Numbered from the stretch's first letter, positions 43,208 to 51,839 are shown. The stretch: DNA of 64,000 nt from Seohaeicola_A nanhaiensis (GCF_042654245.1 NZ_JBHSGI010000009.1:425940-489939); one strand, 5' to 3'. Numbers and translations are program-made. Notes: a model not told the origin generated them from the letters alone.

Positions 43208-44548
43208 ATGCGCCTGTCCCGTTATTTCCTGCCCGTTCTCAAAGAAAACCCGGCCGAGGCGCAGATCGTCAGCCACCGCCTGATGCTGCGCGCGGGCATG
43301 ATCAAGCAGCAGGCCGCGGGGATTTATTCGTGGCTGCCGCTTGGGTTCCGCGTGCTGAAGCGGATCGAGCAGATCGTCCATGAAGAACAGCAGCGCGCCG
43401 GGCACATTCCGGTGCTGATGCCGACGGTGCAGCCGGCCGACCTGTGGCAGGAATCCGGGCGATACAACGCCTATGGTCCCGAGATGCTGAGGATCAAGGA
43501 CCGCCACGAGCGCGACATGCTTTACGGTCCGACCAACGAGGAGATGATCACCGACATCTTCCGCGCGCATGTGTCGTCCTACAAGAACCTGCCGCTGACG
43601 CTTTATCACATCCAGTGGAAGTTCCGCGACGAGGTGCGGCCGCGGTTCGGCGTGATGCGCGGGCGCGAGTTTCTGATGAAGGACGGCTACAACTTCGACA
43701 TCGACAAGCCGAGCGCGCTGCATGCCTACAACCGGCACATGGTCTCGTACCTGCGCACCTACGAACGGATGGGCCTGACCGCGATTCCGATGCGCGCGGA
43801 TTCCGGCCCGATCGGCGGCGATGACACGCATGAATTCCTGGTGCTGGCCTCGACCGGGGAGAGCGAGGTTTTCTACGACGACCGGGTGACCGCGCTGAAA
43901 CTGGGCCAACGCGACATCAATTATGAAGACCGCGATCAAGTGGCTGCGGTGTGCAAGGAGTTCACTACGCTTTACGCGCGCACTGACGAAACCCACGACG
44001 AAACGGCCTTTGGCGAAGTGCCCGAAGAGCATCGCAAGGTCGGCCGGGGCATCGAAGTGGGGCAGATCTTTTACTTCGGCACCAAGTATTCCGAGCCGAT
44101 GGGCGCGACGGTGCAGACCGCGGATGGCGCGCAGGTGCCGGTCGAGATGGGCAGCCACGGGATCGGGGTCAGCCGGCTTCTGGGAGCGATCATCGAAGCC
44201 AGCCACGACGACAAGGGCATCATCTGGCCGGAAGGGGTGACGCCATTCCATTGCGGGATCGTCAACCTCAAGCAGGGCGACGCCGAAGCCGATGCGGCCT
44301 GCGAGCAGCTCTACACCGCCCTGACGCAGGCGGGGCTGGAGCCGCTCTATGACGACACGACTGAACGCGCCGGCGGCAAGTTCGCGACGATGGATCTGAT
44401 CGGTCTGCCCTGGCGCATCACGGTCGGTCCGCGCGGCCTGAAGAATGGTGTGGTCGAACTGACCTCGCGCCGCACCGGCGAGAGCGAAGAAATGGCGCCG
44501 GAAGCGGCCGTGCGCAAGGTGGTGGAGATTTACGCGGCGCACCGGTAA
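43208..44548 (+). CDS. proS: Prolyl-tRNA synthetase, short alphaproteobacterial type
   Basis: A 446-residue class II synthetase charging tRNA-Pro. Motifs 1-3 are seen through MLRAGMIKQQAAGIYSWLPLGF, FRDEVRPRFGVMRGREFLMK and MGSHGIGVSRLLGAIIEA, with the anticodon-binding domain at the end (TTERAGGKFATMDLIGLPWR). It lacks the roughly 180-residue editing insertion of E. coli ProRS (572), so mischarged Ala-tRNA-Pro would need a separate editing protein. ATG 43208 fits family N-termini (MRLSRYFLP). Confidence 0.95.
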   Translation: MRLSRYFLPVLKENPAEAQIVSHRLMLRAGMIKQQAAGIYSWLPLGFRVLKRIEQIVHEEQQRAGHIPVLMPTVQPADLWQESGRYNAYGPEMLRIKDRHERDMLYGPTNEEMITDIFRAHVSSYKNLPLTLYHIQWKFRDEVRPRFGVMRGREFLMKDGYNFDIDKPSALHAYNRHMVSYLRTYERMGLTAIPMRADSGPIGGDDTHEFLVLASTGESEVFYDDRVTALKLGQRDINYEDRDQVAAVCKEFTTLYARTDETHDETAFGEVPEEHRKVGRGIEVGQIFYFGTKYSEPMGATVQTADGAQVPVEMGSHGIGVSRLLGAIIEASHDDKGIIWPEGVTPFHCGIVNLKQGDAEADAACEQLYTALTQAGLEPLYDDTTERAGGKFATMDLIGLPWRITVGPRGLKNGVVELTSRRTGESEEMAPEAAVRKVVEIYAAHR

Positions 44549-44572
44549 TCCGGTGTCGCCCTGCTCGGGCAG

Positions 44573-44590
44573 GGCGGGGTTTGCCCCGCC
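44573..44590. terminator. Hairpin between convergent proS and yqeY
   Basis: GGCGGGG and CCCCGCC pair around TTTG in the 54-base convergent gap. There is no U-tract on either strand, so it may terminate both transcripts weakly or with help from Rho. Confidence 0.45.
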
Positions 44591-44602
44591 GCCCTTACCG
44601 CC

Positions 44603-45070
44603 TCAGCCCGTGCAGAGGCGGTTCTTGACCAAGGGACCGACCTTGGCAAAGTCGATCTGGCCGGTATGGCGCGACTTAAGCTCGGCCATCACCTTGCCCA
44701 TGTCGCGGATCGAACTGGCGCCCGTCGCGCTGACCGCGGCATCCACCGCGGCTTCGGTCTCGGTCGCGTCCAGCTGGCGGGGCAGGAATTCCGAGATGAC
44801 CTCGATCTCTTCCCGCTCGCGCTCGGCCAGGTCGAGCCGGCCGCCTTCTTCGTAGGCCCGCGCGCTTTCCTGGCGCTGCTTGGTCATCTTGCCGAGGATC
44901 GCCAGAACCTGGGCATCGTCGACACCGCGGTCGTCGCCCGTCTCGCCCCGTGCCGCGATGTCCTGGTCCTTGATTGCCGCGTTGATCAGGCGCAGCGTCG
45001 ACAGGCGCACCGTTGCCTTGTCGCGCATGGCCTGTTTCAGGGCCGAATTGACCCGAGTACGCAAGTCCAT
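44603..45070 (-). CDS. yqeY: GatB/YqeY domain protein
   Basis: A 155-residue YqeY-type protein related to the tail domain of the GatB amidotransferase subunit. It has LRTRVNSALKQAMRDKATVR, AILGKMTKQRQESARAYEEG, FLPRQLDATETEAAVDAA and SSIRDMGKVMAELKSRHTGQ. A role in tRNA-dependent amidation or tRNA binding is inferred only. ATG 45070 (MDLRTRVN) fits the family; ATG 45088 is an alternative. It is divergent to carA and converges on proS. Confidence 0.85.
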   Translation of the reverse strand: MDLRTRVNSALKQAMRDKATVRLSTLRLINAAIKDQDIAARGETGDDRGVDDAQVLAILGKMTKQRQESARAYEEGGRLDLAEREREEIEVISEFLPRQLDATETEAAVDAAVSATGASSIRDMGKVMAELKSRHTGQIDFAKVGPLVKNRLCTG

Positions 45071-45235
45071 ATTCCGTTCCATCCCCATGGATCGTCCAAG
45101 CCTTGGACTCTATCCAATCCGCGGGAGCGAGACAACTGGCCTTGCGCGACGTCACGCGCGGGCCGCTGCGGGTTGACCCTTGCGGACGGCGCCCGTAGAT
45201 ATCCGCCAATTTGCCCCCATCAGGAGACTCGCGCC

Positions 45236-46408
45236 ATGCCCGCCCATGCACCCGTTCGGCCGACTGCATGTCTGGTCCTTGCCGATGGCACGATCTTTTA
45301 CGGTCAGGGATTTGGTGCCACCGGGCAGACGGTGGCCGAACTCTGCTTCAACACGGCGATGACCGGTTACCAGGAGATCATGACCGATCCCTCTTATGCT
45401 GGCCAGATCGTGACCTTCACTTTCCCCCATATCGGCAATGTCGGCGTGAACGCCGAGGATGACGAAACCGCCGAGCCGGTCGCGGCGGGCATGGTGGTCA
45501 AATGGGACCCGACGACGCCCAGCAACTGGCGCAGCGCCGAGGCACTGCAAGGCTGGCTGGAACGGCGCGGCCGGATTGCCATCGGTGGCATCGACACCCG
45601 TCGTCTGACCCGCGCGATCCGGCAGCAGGGGGCGCCGAACGTGGCGCTTGTCCACAATCCCGAGGGCAAGTTCGATATCGAGGCGTTGGTCGCGGCCGCG
45701 CGGGCCTGGCCGGGTCTCGAGGGCATGGACCTCGCCAAGGACGTGACCTGCGCGCAATCCTACCGCTGGAACGAAACCCGCTGGGCCTGGCCGCAGGGTT
45801 TTGGCACGCAGGAGTCGCCGAAGTTCAAGGTCGTTGCTGTCGACTATGGCGCCAAGCGCAACATTCTGCGCTGCCTGTCGACCGTTGGCTGCGATGTAAC
45901 CGTGCTGCCCGCCAGCGCCACTGCGGAAGAGGTTCTGGCGCATCAGCCTGACGGGCTGTTCCTGTCGAACGGACCGGGCGATCCAGCTGCTACCGGAGCC
46001 TATGCGGTGCCGATGATCAAGCAGGTGCTCGCATCATCCGACATCCCGGTGTTCGGCATTTGCCTCGGGCACCAGATGCTCGCGCTGGCACTGGGCGCGA
46101 AGACGGTAAAGATGAACCACGGACACCACGGGGCCAACCATCCGGTCAAGGATCTGGAAACCGGGAAGGTCGAGATCACATCGATGAACCACGGGTTCGC
46201 CGTCGATGCTCAGACCCTGCCGGCGGGCGTAACGGAAACCCACCGGTCGCTGTTCGATGGCTCGAACTGCGGGATCCGAGTGGCGGATCGTCCGGTCTGG
46301 TCGGTGCAATATCATCCCGAGGCGAGCCCGGGACCGCAGGACAGCTATTATCTTTTTGAACGGTTCGCCGCTGCGATGGCAGCGCGCAAGGCGCCCGAAC
46401 CAGCCTGA
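45236..46408 (+). CDS. carA: Carbamoyl-phosphate synthase small (glutaminase) subunit
   Basis: A 390-residue subunit hydrolysing glutamine to feed ammonia to CarB for arginine and pyrimidine synthesis. The class I amidotransferase domain has the nucleophile in GICLGHQMLALALGAKTVKM and the catalytic histidine in VQYHPEASPGP. The N-terminal domain has LVLADGTIFYGQGFGA and FNTAMTGYQEIMTDPSYAGQ. ATG 45236 has AGGAGA upstream. carB is not adjacent here, as is common when the two genes are separate in this group. Confidence 0.95.
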   Translation: MPAHAPVRPTACLVLADGTIFYGQGFGATGQTVAELCFNTAMTGYQEIMTDPSYAGQIVTFTFPHIGNVGVNAEDDETAEPVAAGMVVKWDPTTPSNWRSAEALQGWLERRGRIAIGGIDTRRLTRAIRQQGAPNVALVHNPEGKFDIEALVAAARAWPGLEGMDLAKDVTCAQSYRWNETRWAWPQGFGTQESPKFKVVAVDYGAKRNILRCLSTVGCDVTVLPASATAEEVLAHQPDGLFLSNGPGDPAATGAYAVPMIKQVLASSDIPVFGICLGHQMLALALGAKTVKMNHGHHGANHPVKDLETGKVEITSMNHGFAVDAQTLPAGVTETHRSLFDGSNCGIRVADRPVWSVQYHPEASPGPQDSYYLFERFAAAMAARKAPEPA

Positions 46409-46413
46409 GTAGC

Positions 46414-46429
46414 TTAACTCACCGTTAAC
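46414..46429 (+). promoter_or_regulatory. CtrA-type binding box
   Basis: TTAA-CTCACCG-TTAAC is an exact match to TTAA-N7-TTAAC, the Caulobacter CtrA box. It lies 37 bases upstream of ATG 46466 and just after the carA stop, so it is placed to control the following glycosyltransferase. I scanned the rest of the window for the same pattern by eye and found no other full match. Confidence 0.6.
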
Positions 46430-46445
46430 CTTAAGAGGCCAAGCT

Positions 46446-46468
46446 CATCCCGACTTCGGTTCGGGATG
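46446..46468 (+). promoter_or_regulatory. Hairpin covering a possible start codon
   Basis: CATCCCGA and TCGGGATG form a perfect 8-bp stem with a 7-base loop containing TTCG. The right arm includes ATG 46466, so the RNA structure may sequester initiation or mark the 5' untranslated region before the second ATG at 46475. Confidence 0.5.
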
Positions 46469-48391
46469 AGCCTCATGAGCACGCCCTATCTAAGGCTGGT
46501 CGATGGTGGAAACGCAGGACTGGCGCAGGACGATCTCCAGGCCACGCCGGGGCGGCATGTGCCGCTGGGTCAGATGCTGGTCGCCGACGGAGTCATGACC
46601 CAGGGCCAGCTGGCTGCCGCTCTGGGTCAGCAGGCCTGGCTGAGCGCGCCGCTCGGCGAAATCGTGGTCGCCGAGGGATGGGGCACCGAGGGACAGGTAC
46701 AGGCGGCACTGGCCCGCCAATTCGGCCTGCGCCGCGCGGATCTGGCCGGCACGCCGCCCGATCCGGCACTGATGGCTTTGCGGCCCGTCGCGTTCTGGCT
46801 GCATCACAAGGCGCTGCCCTGGTTCGAGCATGGGCGCATGATCTTCGTCGCCACGGCGCAGCCCGAGAAAATTGACGCCCTGCGCGCCGAACTGAGCGAT
46901 CTGCCGCGGCGGGTGATTCCGATTCTGGCCACCCGTGCGGAGATCGAGACCGCTGTAGCTCATCACTTTGGCCGCGACCTGGCCGCCGCCGCCGAAACGC
47001 GCCTGCCGATCCACCTGAGCTGCCGGCGCTGGAATGCCAGTCACCGCCTTGCAGTCGCGCTGGCGGTGCTGCTGGTGCTTGTCGGATTTATGCTGATGCC
47101 CGGCCTGACGCTGACCGTTCTGGGCGCCCTCGGGGCGGGTGCGGCCCTGGCGTTCGCGGCGCTGCGCATTGCCGCCCTGTGTGTGTGTCTGGCCCGCCCG
47201 ATTCCGCGCGCGCGGGCCTCTGCGGGAAGTGCGCTCTCTGCGGAACGGCGGCCGCGGGTCTCGGTTCTTGTCCCGCTGTTTCGCGAACGCGAGATCGCCC
47301 ATGCACTGGTTGAACGATTGTGCCGGCTGACCTACCCGAAGGCCCTGCTGGACGTGATACTGGTGCTCGAGGCGCAGGACACGGTGACGCGGGAAACCCT
47401 GGAGCGGACGACACTGCCACGCTGGATGCGGGTGGTTACGGTGCCTGCCCTCAGCGGTCTGACGACAAAACCCAGGGCGATGAACTATGCGCTGGATTTC
47501 GCGCGCGGAGACATTATCGGCGTCTGGGACGCAGAGGACGCCCCTGGAGCCGACCAAATCGAGCGGGTGGCCGCACACTTTGCCGCCGCGCCGCCCGATG
47601 TCGTCTGTGTGCAGGGCATACTCGATTTCTACAATCCGCGCGCCAACTGGATGGCTCGCTGTTTCGCGCTGGAATATTCGGCCTGGTTTCGGGTGGTGAT
47701 GCCGGCGCTCGACCGGTTGCGGCTTGTACTGCCTCTGGGCGGCACCACGCTTTTCTTCCGCCGTGACGCGCTGGAGCGCCTGGGGCGCTGGGACGCGCAC
47801 AGTGTCACCGAGGATGCGGATCTGGGAATGCGTCTGTGCCGGGCCGGCTGGCGCACAGAGATGCTGAACTCCACAACCTATGAAGAAGCCACCTGCCGGC
47901 CATGGCCCTGGATCAAGCAGCGTTCCCGCTGGCTGAAGGGATTCATGGTGACCTATTTGGTGCACATGGCCTCGCCCGCCCGGCTGTGGCGCGAGCTCGG
48001 GACGCGCCGTTTCCTGAGTTTTCAGGCGTTCTTTCTGGGCACAATCGGGCAGTTCATGCTGGCGCCGGTACTGTGGTCCTACTGGATGATGATGTTCGGG
48101 CTGGGCCATCCGGCGCTGGGGGTTGTGCCCGGACAGTTCTTCATGCTGGCCGGGAGCGTGATCCTTGCGGTGGAGGTGATCTCGGTGGTGGTGGCCGGGG
48201 TCGGCGCACTGCGCGCGGGCCGCCGTTTCCTGATTCCCTGGATCGTGACGATGCCCTTTTATTTCATGCTGGGGGCGGTCGCTGCGGCCAAGGCGATTCT
48301 CGAGCTGATCGTTGCGCCACACTATTGGGACAAGACCCAGCACGGCCAGACACCGGCAGAGCAGGGCCAATCTCAAGTCCGCGGAGCGTGA
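46466..48391 (+). CDS. Processive GT2 glycosyltransferase with N-terminal MshEN-like repeat
   Basis: A 641-residue membrane glycosyltransferase. Residues 33-56 and 62-85 are two 24-residue motifs (LGQMLVADGV, LGEIVVAEGW cores) separated by five residues, the spacing of the c-di-GMP-binding MshEN domain; the usual Arg of the RLG opening is Pro in both. Two membrane spans are near 194-245; the catalytic domain (about 265-500) has VWDAEDAPG, TEDADLGMRL near 447 and QRSRW near 484, the processive GT2 signature; C-terminal spans follow near 535-625. Start is ATG 46466 or, perhaps better, ATG 46475. A CtrA-type box lies upstream. It ends three bases before the convergent cobW stop. Confidence 0.85.
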   Translation: MSLMSTPYLRLVDGGNAGLAQDDLQATPGRHVPLGQMLVADGVMTQGQLAAALGQQAWLSAPLGEIVVAEGWGTEGQVQAALARQFGLRRADLAGTPPDPALMALRPVAFWLHHKALPWFEHGRMIFVATAQPEKIDALRAELSDLPRRVIPILATRAEIETAVAHHFGRDLAAAAETRLPIHLSCRRWNASHRLAVALAVLLVLVGFMLMPGLTLTVLGALGAGAALAFAALRIAALCVCLARPIPRARASAGSALSAERRPRVSVLVPLFREREIAHALVERLCRLTYPKALLDVILVLEAQDTVTRETLERTTLPRWMRVVTVPALSGLTTKPRAMNYALDFARGDIIGVWDAEDAPGADQIERVAAHFAAAPPDVVCVQGILDFYNPRANWMARCFALEYSAWFRVVMPALDRLRLVLPLGGTTLFFRRDALERLGRWDAHSVTEDADLGMRLCRAGWRTEMLNSTTYEEATCRPWPWIKQRSRWLKGFMVTYLVHMASPARLWRELGTRRFLSFQAFFLGTIGQFMLAPVLWSYWMMMFGLGHPALGVVPGQFFMLAGSVILAVEVISVVVAGVGALRAGRRFLIPWIVTMPFYFMLGAVAAAKAILELIVAPHYWDKTQHGQTPAEQGQSQVRGA

Positions 48392-48394
48392 CGG

Positions 48395-49270
48395 CTAGTT
48401 GCCCTGCCACCAGCGATCAATATCCGTGACTGAGATTCGGTCCTTTGGGCCCAGTCCCACCAGTTCGGTCCGGGTGCCGCCCGTGCGCCGCGCCTCGACA
48501 TGCTGGCCGACCACATGAAGTTCATAGGCGCCGTCGTCTGTCAGGACTGTGCCCTTGAGCCGATATAACCCCGGCGGTCTGCTTTCGAGCCGCGCACCCA
48601 TTGCCGCGCGACTTATCGGCTGGTCGGAAGTGTGGCTCCAGGCGACGTAGGCCGGATGCGCCGAAGCTACAGGCCCTTTCGGGAGCGGTACCATTCCGAA
48701 AAGCAACGGCGCAAGCGGCGCGTCAGACAGGGGCATCGGCGCGCGGGCGCCCAACGATTTCAGGCGGGCCATCAGGTCATCTGCGGGCGTGTCGCATTTG
48801 GTCATCAAGACCAGGTCCGCCGCCCTGATCTGTTGCGAGACCTGCGGCCCCATCAGCGGATCGTCCAGCAGGGCGGGCGCGTTCAGCGCATCGACGAGGG
48901 TGAGGATCCCGCCGTACGATATCTCGGGATCGGCGATCGCGGCCTGGGCAATCGCGGCCGGGTCGGCGATGCCGCTGGTTTCCACGATCAGGTGATCGGG
49001 CCGGGGCTCGCGGCTGAGCGCTGCATCCATGGCCATGAACAGATCGCCTTCCATCGAGCAGCAGACGCAGCCGTTGTTCAGGTCGACCGTATGCGCCCCG
49101 CTTTGGCGGATCAGCGCGGCGTCGATGTTAACCGATCCGAAATCGTTGACGATGACAGCCAGGCGCAGTCCATGATCCTCGCTTAGCAGCCGGTTGATCA
49201 GCGTCGTTTTCCCGGCGCCGAGAAATCCGCTGACGATGGTCAGCGGCATGCGGGAAAGCGCGCCGGTCAC
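48395..49270 (-). CDS. CobW/COG0523 family GTP-binding metallochaperone
   Basis: A 291-residue G3E GTPase. Walker A is SGFLGAGKTTLINRLL; NDFGSVNIDAALI and the metal-binding GCVCCSMEGD (CxCC) follow, and LVLMTKCD is the NKxD-type base motif with Thr-Lys-Cys-Asp. The C-terminal CobW_C part is short. Such proteins load zinc, cobalt or other metals into enzymes. Start is taken as GTG 49270, overlapping the stop of the cyclase gene (GTGA), so the two are co-translated. No zinc or cobalamin genes are nearby, and the metal is unknown. Confidence 0.88.
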   Translation of the reverse strand: MTGALSRMPLTIVSGFLGAGKTTLINRLLSEDHGLRLAVIVNDFGSVNIDAALIRQSGAHTVDLNNGCVCCSMEGDLFMAMDAALSREPRPDHLIVETSGIADPAAIAQAAIADPEISYGGILTLVDALNAPALLDDPLMGPQVSQQIRAADLVLMTKCDTPADDLMARLKSLGARAPMPLSDAPLAPLLFGMVPLPKGPVASAHPAYVAWSHTSDQPISRAAMGARLESRPPGLYRLKGTVLTDDGAYELHVVGQHVEARRTGGTRTELVGLGPKDRISVTDIDRWWQGN

Positions 49271-50151
49271 GATGCGCGAACGTTCATGCCGTAGGCGACG
49301 AAGCCGACCGAACAGCCGTCGTCAGCGGTCTCGCGCGGGCCCAGGACAACGGTGCCCGACCCCGACAGCATGGTGGCGCGACGGTGCACGGAAAGCTCCT
49401 TGCCGTCGGATGTCAGAACCAGTGAACCGGACGAGCTGTGATCGGCATATTCAAGCTGTGACTGGCGAATCGAGAATTCGCCATGCCGGCGCGACACCCA
49501 GGCGCGATCCAGCACGATGTCGCAGTCGGCGGACCGGCCGATGGACAGTGTCTCGCCCTCGGCAAGCTGCCAAATCCTGTCGCCGAAGGTCAGCTCGACC
49601 GTTTCGATGTGGCTCGGGCGGGCCCGGGCGCCGTTGCGGGCAAACACCACCGTTGTCGCCGCGAGGCTGGGGACCGAAGCGGCAAAGACCTTGGTCGGCG
49701 CTTCCTTTCCCTTGAGCAGCAGCTCTCCGATCGGAACCAGCCGCCTTTTGTGGGGCAGGGCAAGATCGTCGTAGCAGCTGTCGCCCAGCAGTATCTCACC
49801 CGGCTTGGCCAGAGAGGACAGGCGTGCGGCCGTATTCACCGCGCTGCCGAAGATGCTGGCCTCCTGATGCACCACTTCGCCGGAGTAAATCCCGGCGTGC
49901 ACCGCCATGTCGTTGGCCCATTCCTCGTTGACCATCGCCCAAGCCGCTTCGAAGGCATAGTCGGGATGATGAAAGAAACTGATGGTGTCGTCGCCCTTGG
50001 ATTTCACGCAGTGGCCGCCGGCGGTGGCGATGATCTCGCGCATGCGGGTCACCACCTGCTCGATATACTGGGCCGCGACTTCTCCGCCCTCGCGGTCGTA
50101 GAGCTGAGTGCTGCCGGTGATGTCCGAGATCAGAACGCAGGCAATCGGCAT
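49267..50151 (-). CDS. Class III nucleotide cyclase with FHA domain
   Basis: A 294-residue soluble protein. Residues about 1-170 are a class III cyclase domain: metal acids D10 (ISDITGST) and D54 (KGDD), putative adenine-contacting Lys50 in GGHCVKSKGDD, and the transition-state Asn/Arg in GSAVNTAARL. The second base-specifying residue, usually Asp or Thr four residues before VN, looks to be Ser (SIFG). Residues about 205-285 are an FHA phosphothreonine-binding domain (LSIGRSADCDIVLD, WVSRRHGEF). It probably makes cAMP or another cyclic nucleotide in response to a phosphorylated partner. cobW overlaps its stop. Confidence 0.88.
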   Translation of the reverse strand: MPIACVLISDITGSTQLYDREGGEVAAQYIEQVVTRMREIIATAGGHCVKSKGDDTISFFHHPDYAFEAAWAMVNEEWANDMAVHAGIYSGEVVHQEASIFGSAVNTAARLSSLAKPGEILLGDSCYDDLALPHKRRLVPIGELLLKGKEAPTKVFAASVPSLAATTVVFARNGARARPSHIETVELTFGDRIWQLAEGETLSIGRSADCDIVLDRAWVSRRHGEFSIRQSQLEYADHSSSGSLVLTSDGKELSVHRRATMLSGSGTVVLGPRETADDGCSVGFVAYGMNVRAS

Positions 50152-50373
50152 CTTGCGAAGTTTTCCAAATAAGAACGGGCAGCGGGAAGCGCCTGTCCGA
50201 TCCGGAGCCGGGCATGCGATCTTCGCGTTGCGCTAAAGCATTCTCAACTTACTGGCAAATCCGCGTGATCGGAAAAGAAAATTTGTCGGAAGCGGGGCGG
50301 GTTTTCCTGACTTGCCCGCCTGCGCGTCCAGTGCAAGGCCCGCGGCGCACCGGCCGCAAACCCTGGGAGCGTG

Positions 50374-51390
50374 CTACTTCCAACCGACTTCGTTGAAGAT
50401 CTTCTGGGCGACCGGCAGGTTCGCCGCCACATCCGAAAGTGATACATCGTCTGGTTTGAAGATGCCGAGTTCGGCGATCGCGGGCGAGAGTCCCACGCCC
50501 GGTACGGCCGGATATTCGTCGTTCCCGGCCGAGAAGTATTTCTGAGCCGAATCGCTGGTCAGGTATTCGAGAAACTTGATCGCATTCTCGCGGTGCGGGG
50601 CGTTCACCGCCACGCCGCCGCCGGACAGGTTCATGTGGGCGCCGTTGCCGTCCTGATCGGGAAACACCCAGCCGATCATGTCGCGGTGTTCGCTCAGGCC
50701 CTTCACGTCGGTGCGGATCGAGCGGGCGAAGTAATAGGTGTTGGACACCGCGATGTCGCATTCGCCCGAGACGATGGCGCGCAGCTGGTCGGTGTCGCCG
50801 CCCTGCGGATCGCGCGCCATATTGGCTACCACGCCCGCCGCCCAGGCCTTGGCCGCCTCTTCGCCTTCGTGCGTGACGATCGAGGCCAGCAGGGTCTGGT
50901 TGTAGGTATTGGTCGACGAACGGATGCAGACCTTGCCCTTGAAAGCCGGGTCGGCCAGCGCGGAATAGGTTTGCGGCGGGTTGGGCACGTCGTTCTTGTC
51001 ATAGAAGATGATCCGCGCGCGCTGCGAGAATCCGAACCATTCATTTCCCGCATCCTGGAGGTAGGAGGGCACGCGAGTCTCCAGTATCTCGCTTTCGACC
51101 GGTTGCAGCACGCCAGCAAGGCGCGCGCGTTCCAGTCGCGAGGTGTCGACGGTCAGGAGAATGTCGGCGGGTGAATTCGCGCCCTCGGCCTGCATGCGCG
51201 CGATCAGCTCGTCCGCGTCACCCTCGATCCGATTGATGGTGATTCCGGTGGCTTCCTCGAAATCGGCATACAGCCGTTCATCGGTGTCGTAGTGCCGCGA
51301 GGAATACAGGTTCAGTTCGTCGGCCGTTGCGGCACTGGTGCTCAGGGCCAGCAGGGTTGCAGCTGCGAGCGTCGATGTGGGGCGGGTCAT
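50374..51390 (-). CDS. Ferric iron ABC transporter substrate-binding protein
   Basis: A 338-residue periplasmic binding protein of the FbpA/FutA type. A signal peptide (ATLLALSTSAATADE) precedes LNLYSSRHYDTDERLYADFE; NTYYFARSIR has the paired tyrosines that coordinate ferric iron, and FGFSQRARIIFYDK is family typical. The neighbouring genes are not a permease or ATPase, so it is an orphan that must share a transporter encoded elsewhere. ATG 51390 follows AGAGGA. No clear iron-responsive box was identified upstream. Confidence 0.88.
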   Translation of the reverse strand: MTRPTSTLAAATLLALSTSAATADELNLYSSRHYDTDERLYADFEEATGITINRIEGDADELIARMQAEGANSPADILLTVDTSRLERARLAGVLQPVESEILETRVPSYLQDAGNEWFGFSQRARIIFYDKNDVPNPPQTYSALADPAFKGKVCIRSSTNTYNQTLLASIVTHEGEEAAKAWAAGVVANMARDPQGGDTDQLRAIVSGECDIAVSNTYYFARSIRTDVKGLSEHRDMIGWVFPDQDGNGAHMNLSGGGVAVNAPHRENAIKFLEYLTSDSAQKYFSAGNDEYPAVPGVGLSPAIAELGIFKPDDVSLSDVAANLPVAQKIFNEVGWK

Positions 51391-51513
51391 GAGTGAAGCG
51401 TCCTCTCTCGAGATTTTATTTCTGACTGAAACGCTCTGTAAAGGAGCAAGGCTTCTCTGCCAATCAAAACCTGACATTTTCTCTCGGACATGTGAGCGCG
51501 GTCTAAAACGCAA

Positions 51514-51536
51514 AAGGCCGCCCGGAGGGCGGCCTT
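51514..51536 (-). terminator. Rho-independent terminator of rpmJ
   Basis: AAGGCCGCCC and GGGCGGCCTT form a perfect 10-bp stem with a three-base loop; on the minus strand it is followed by TTGCGTTTT. It lies 25 bases downstream of rpmJ. Confidence 0.8.
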
Positions 51537-51560
51537 GCAAAACGTCCAGTGTGCCGGGTT

Positions 51561-51686
51561 TCAGCCCTGGCGGGCTTTGTACCGGGGCTGGGTCTTGTTG
51601 ATCACGTAGACGCGGCCTTTGCGGCGCACGATGCGGCAATCGCGGTGCCGGTTCTTGAGCGACCGGAGCGAGTTCTTGACCTTCAT
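51561..51686 (-). CDS. rpmJ: 50S ribosomal protein L36, C-minus type
   Basis: A 41-residue protein: MKVKNSLRSLKNRHRDCRIV followed by RRKGRVYVINKTQPRYKARQ and a final Gly. It has the L36 basic profile but only one cysteine, so the zinc-ribbon cysteines of the canonical form are absent, as in the zinc-independent YkgO-like paralogue. It is followed by a strong terminator. Confidence 0.92.
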   Translation of the reverse strand: MKVKNSLRSLKNRHRDCRIVRRKGRVYVINKTQPRYKARQG

Positions 51687-51764
51687 GGTCCTATCCTCTG
51701 TCTGCGGCGCGGGCCAGCGCCTTGTGTTGCGGGCATCCCGGCCGGGGCCGGAACGGTGAATTCA

Positions 51765-51839
51765 TGGTGGGCGATACAAGGTTCGAACTTGTGACCCCTT
51801 CGATGTCAACGAAGTGCTCTACCACTGAGCTAATCACCC
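51765..51839 (-). tRNA. tRNA-Val (anticodon GAC)
   Basis: The minus strand gives a 7-bp acceptor stem (GGGTGAT with ATCGCCC), D arm TAGCTCAGTGGTAGAGC, anticodon stem CTTCG/CGAAG with loop TTGACAT (anticodon GAC), T arm ACAAG-TTCGAAC-CTTGT, discriminator A and encoded CCA. The cloverleaf is complete. Confidence 0.93.

Noticed and set aside
46490..48376. 628-residue open frame opposite the MshEN-like glycosyltransferase
   Set aside because: No family motif, and the plus-strand gene has complete catalytic motifs and membrane segments.
51391..51500. Iron-responsive (Fur/Irr/RirA-type) box upstream of the ferric-iron binding protein
   Set aside because: Nothing matched a symmetric consensus well enough to call.
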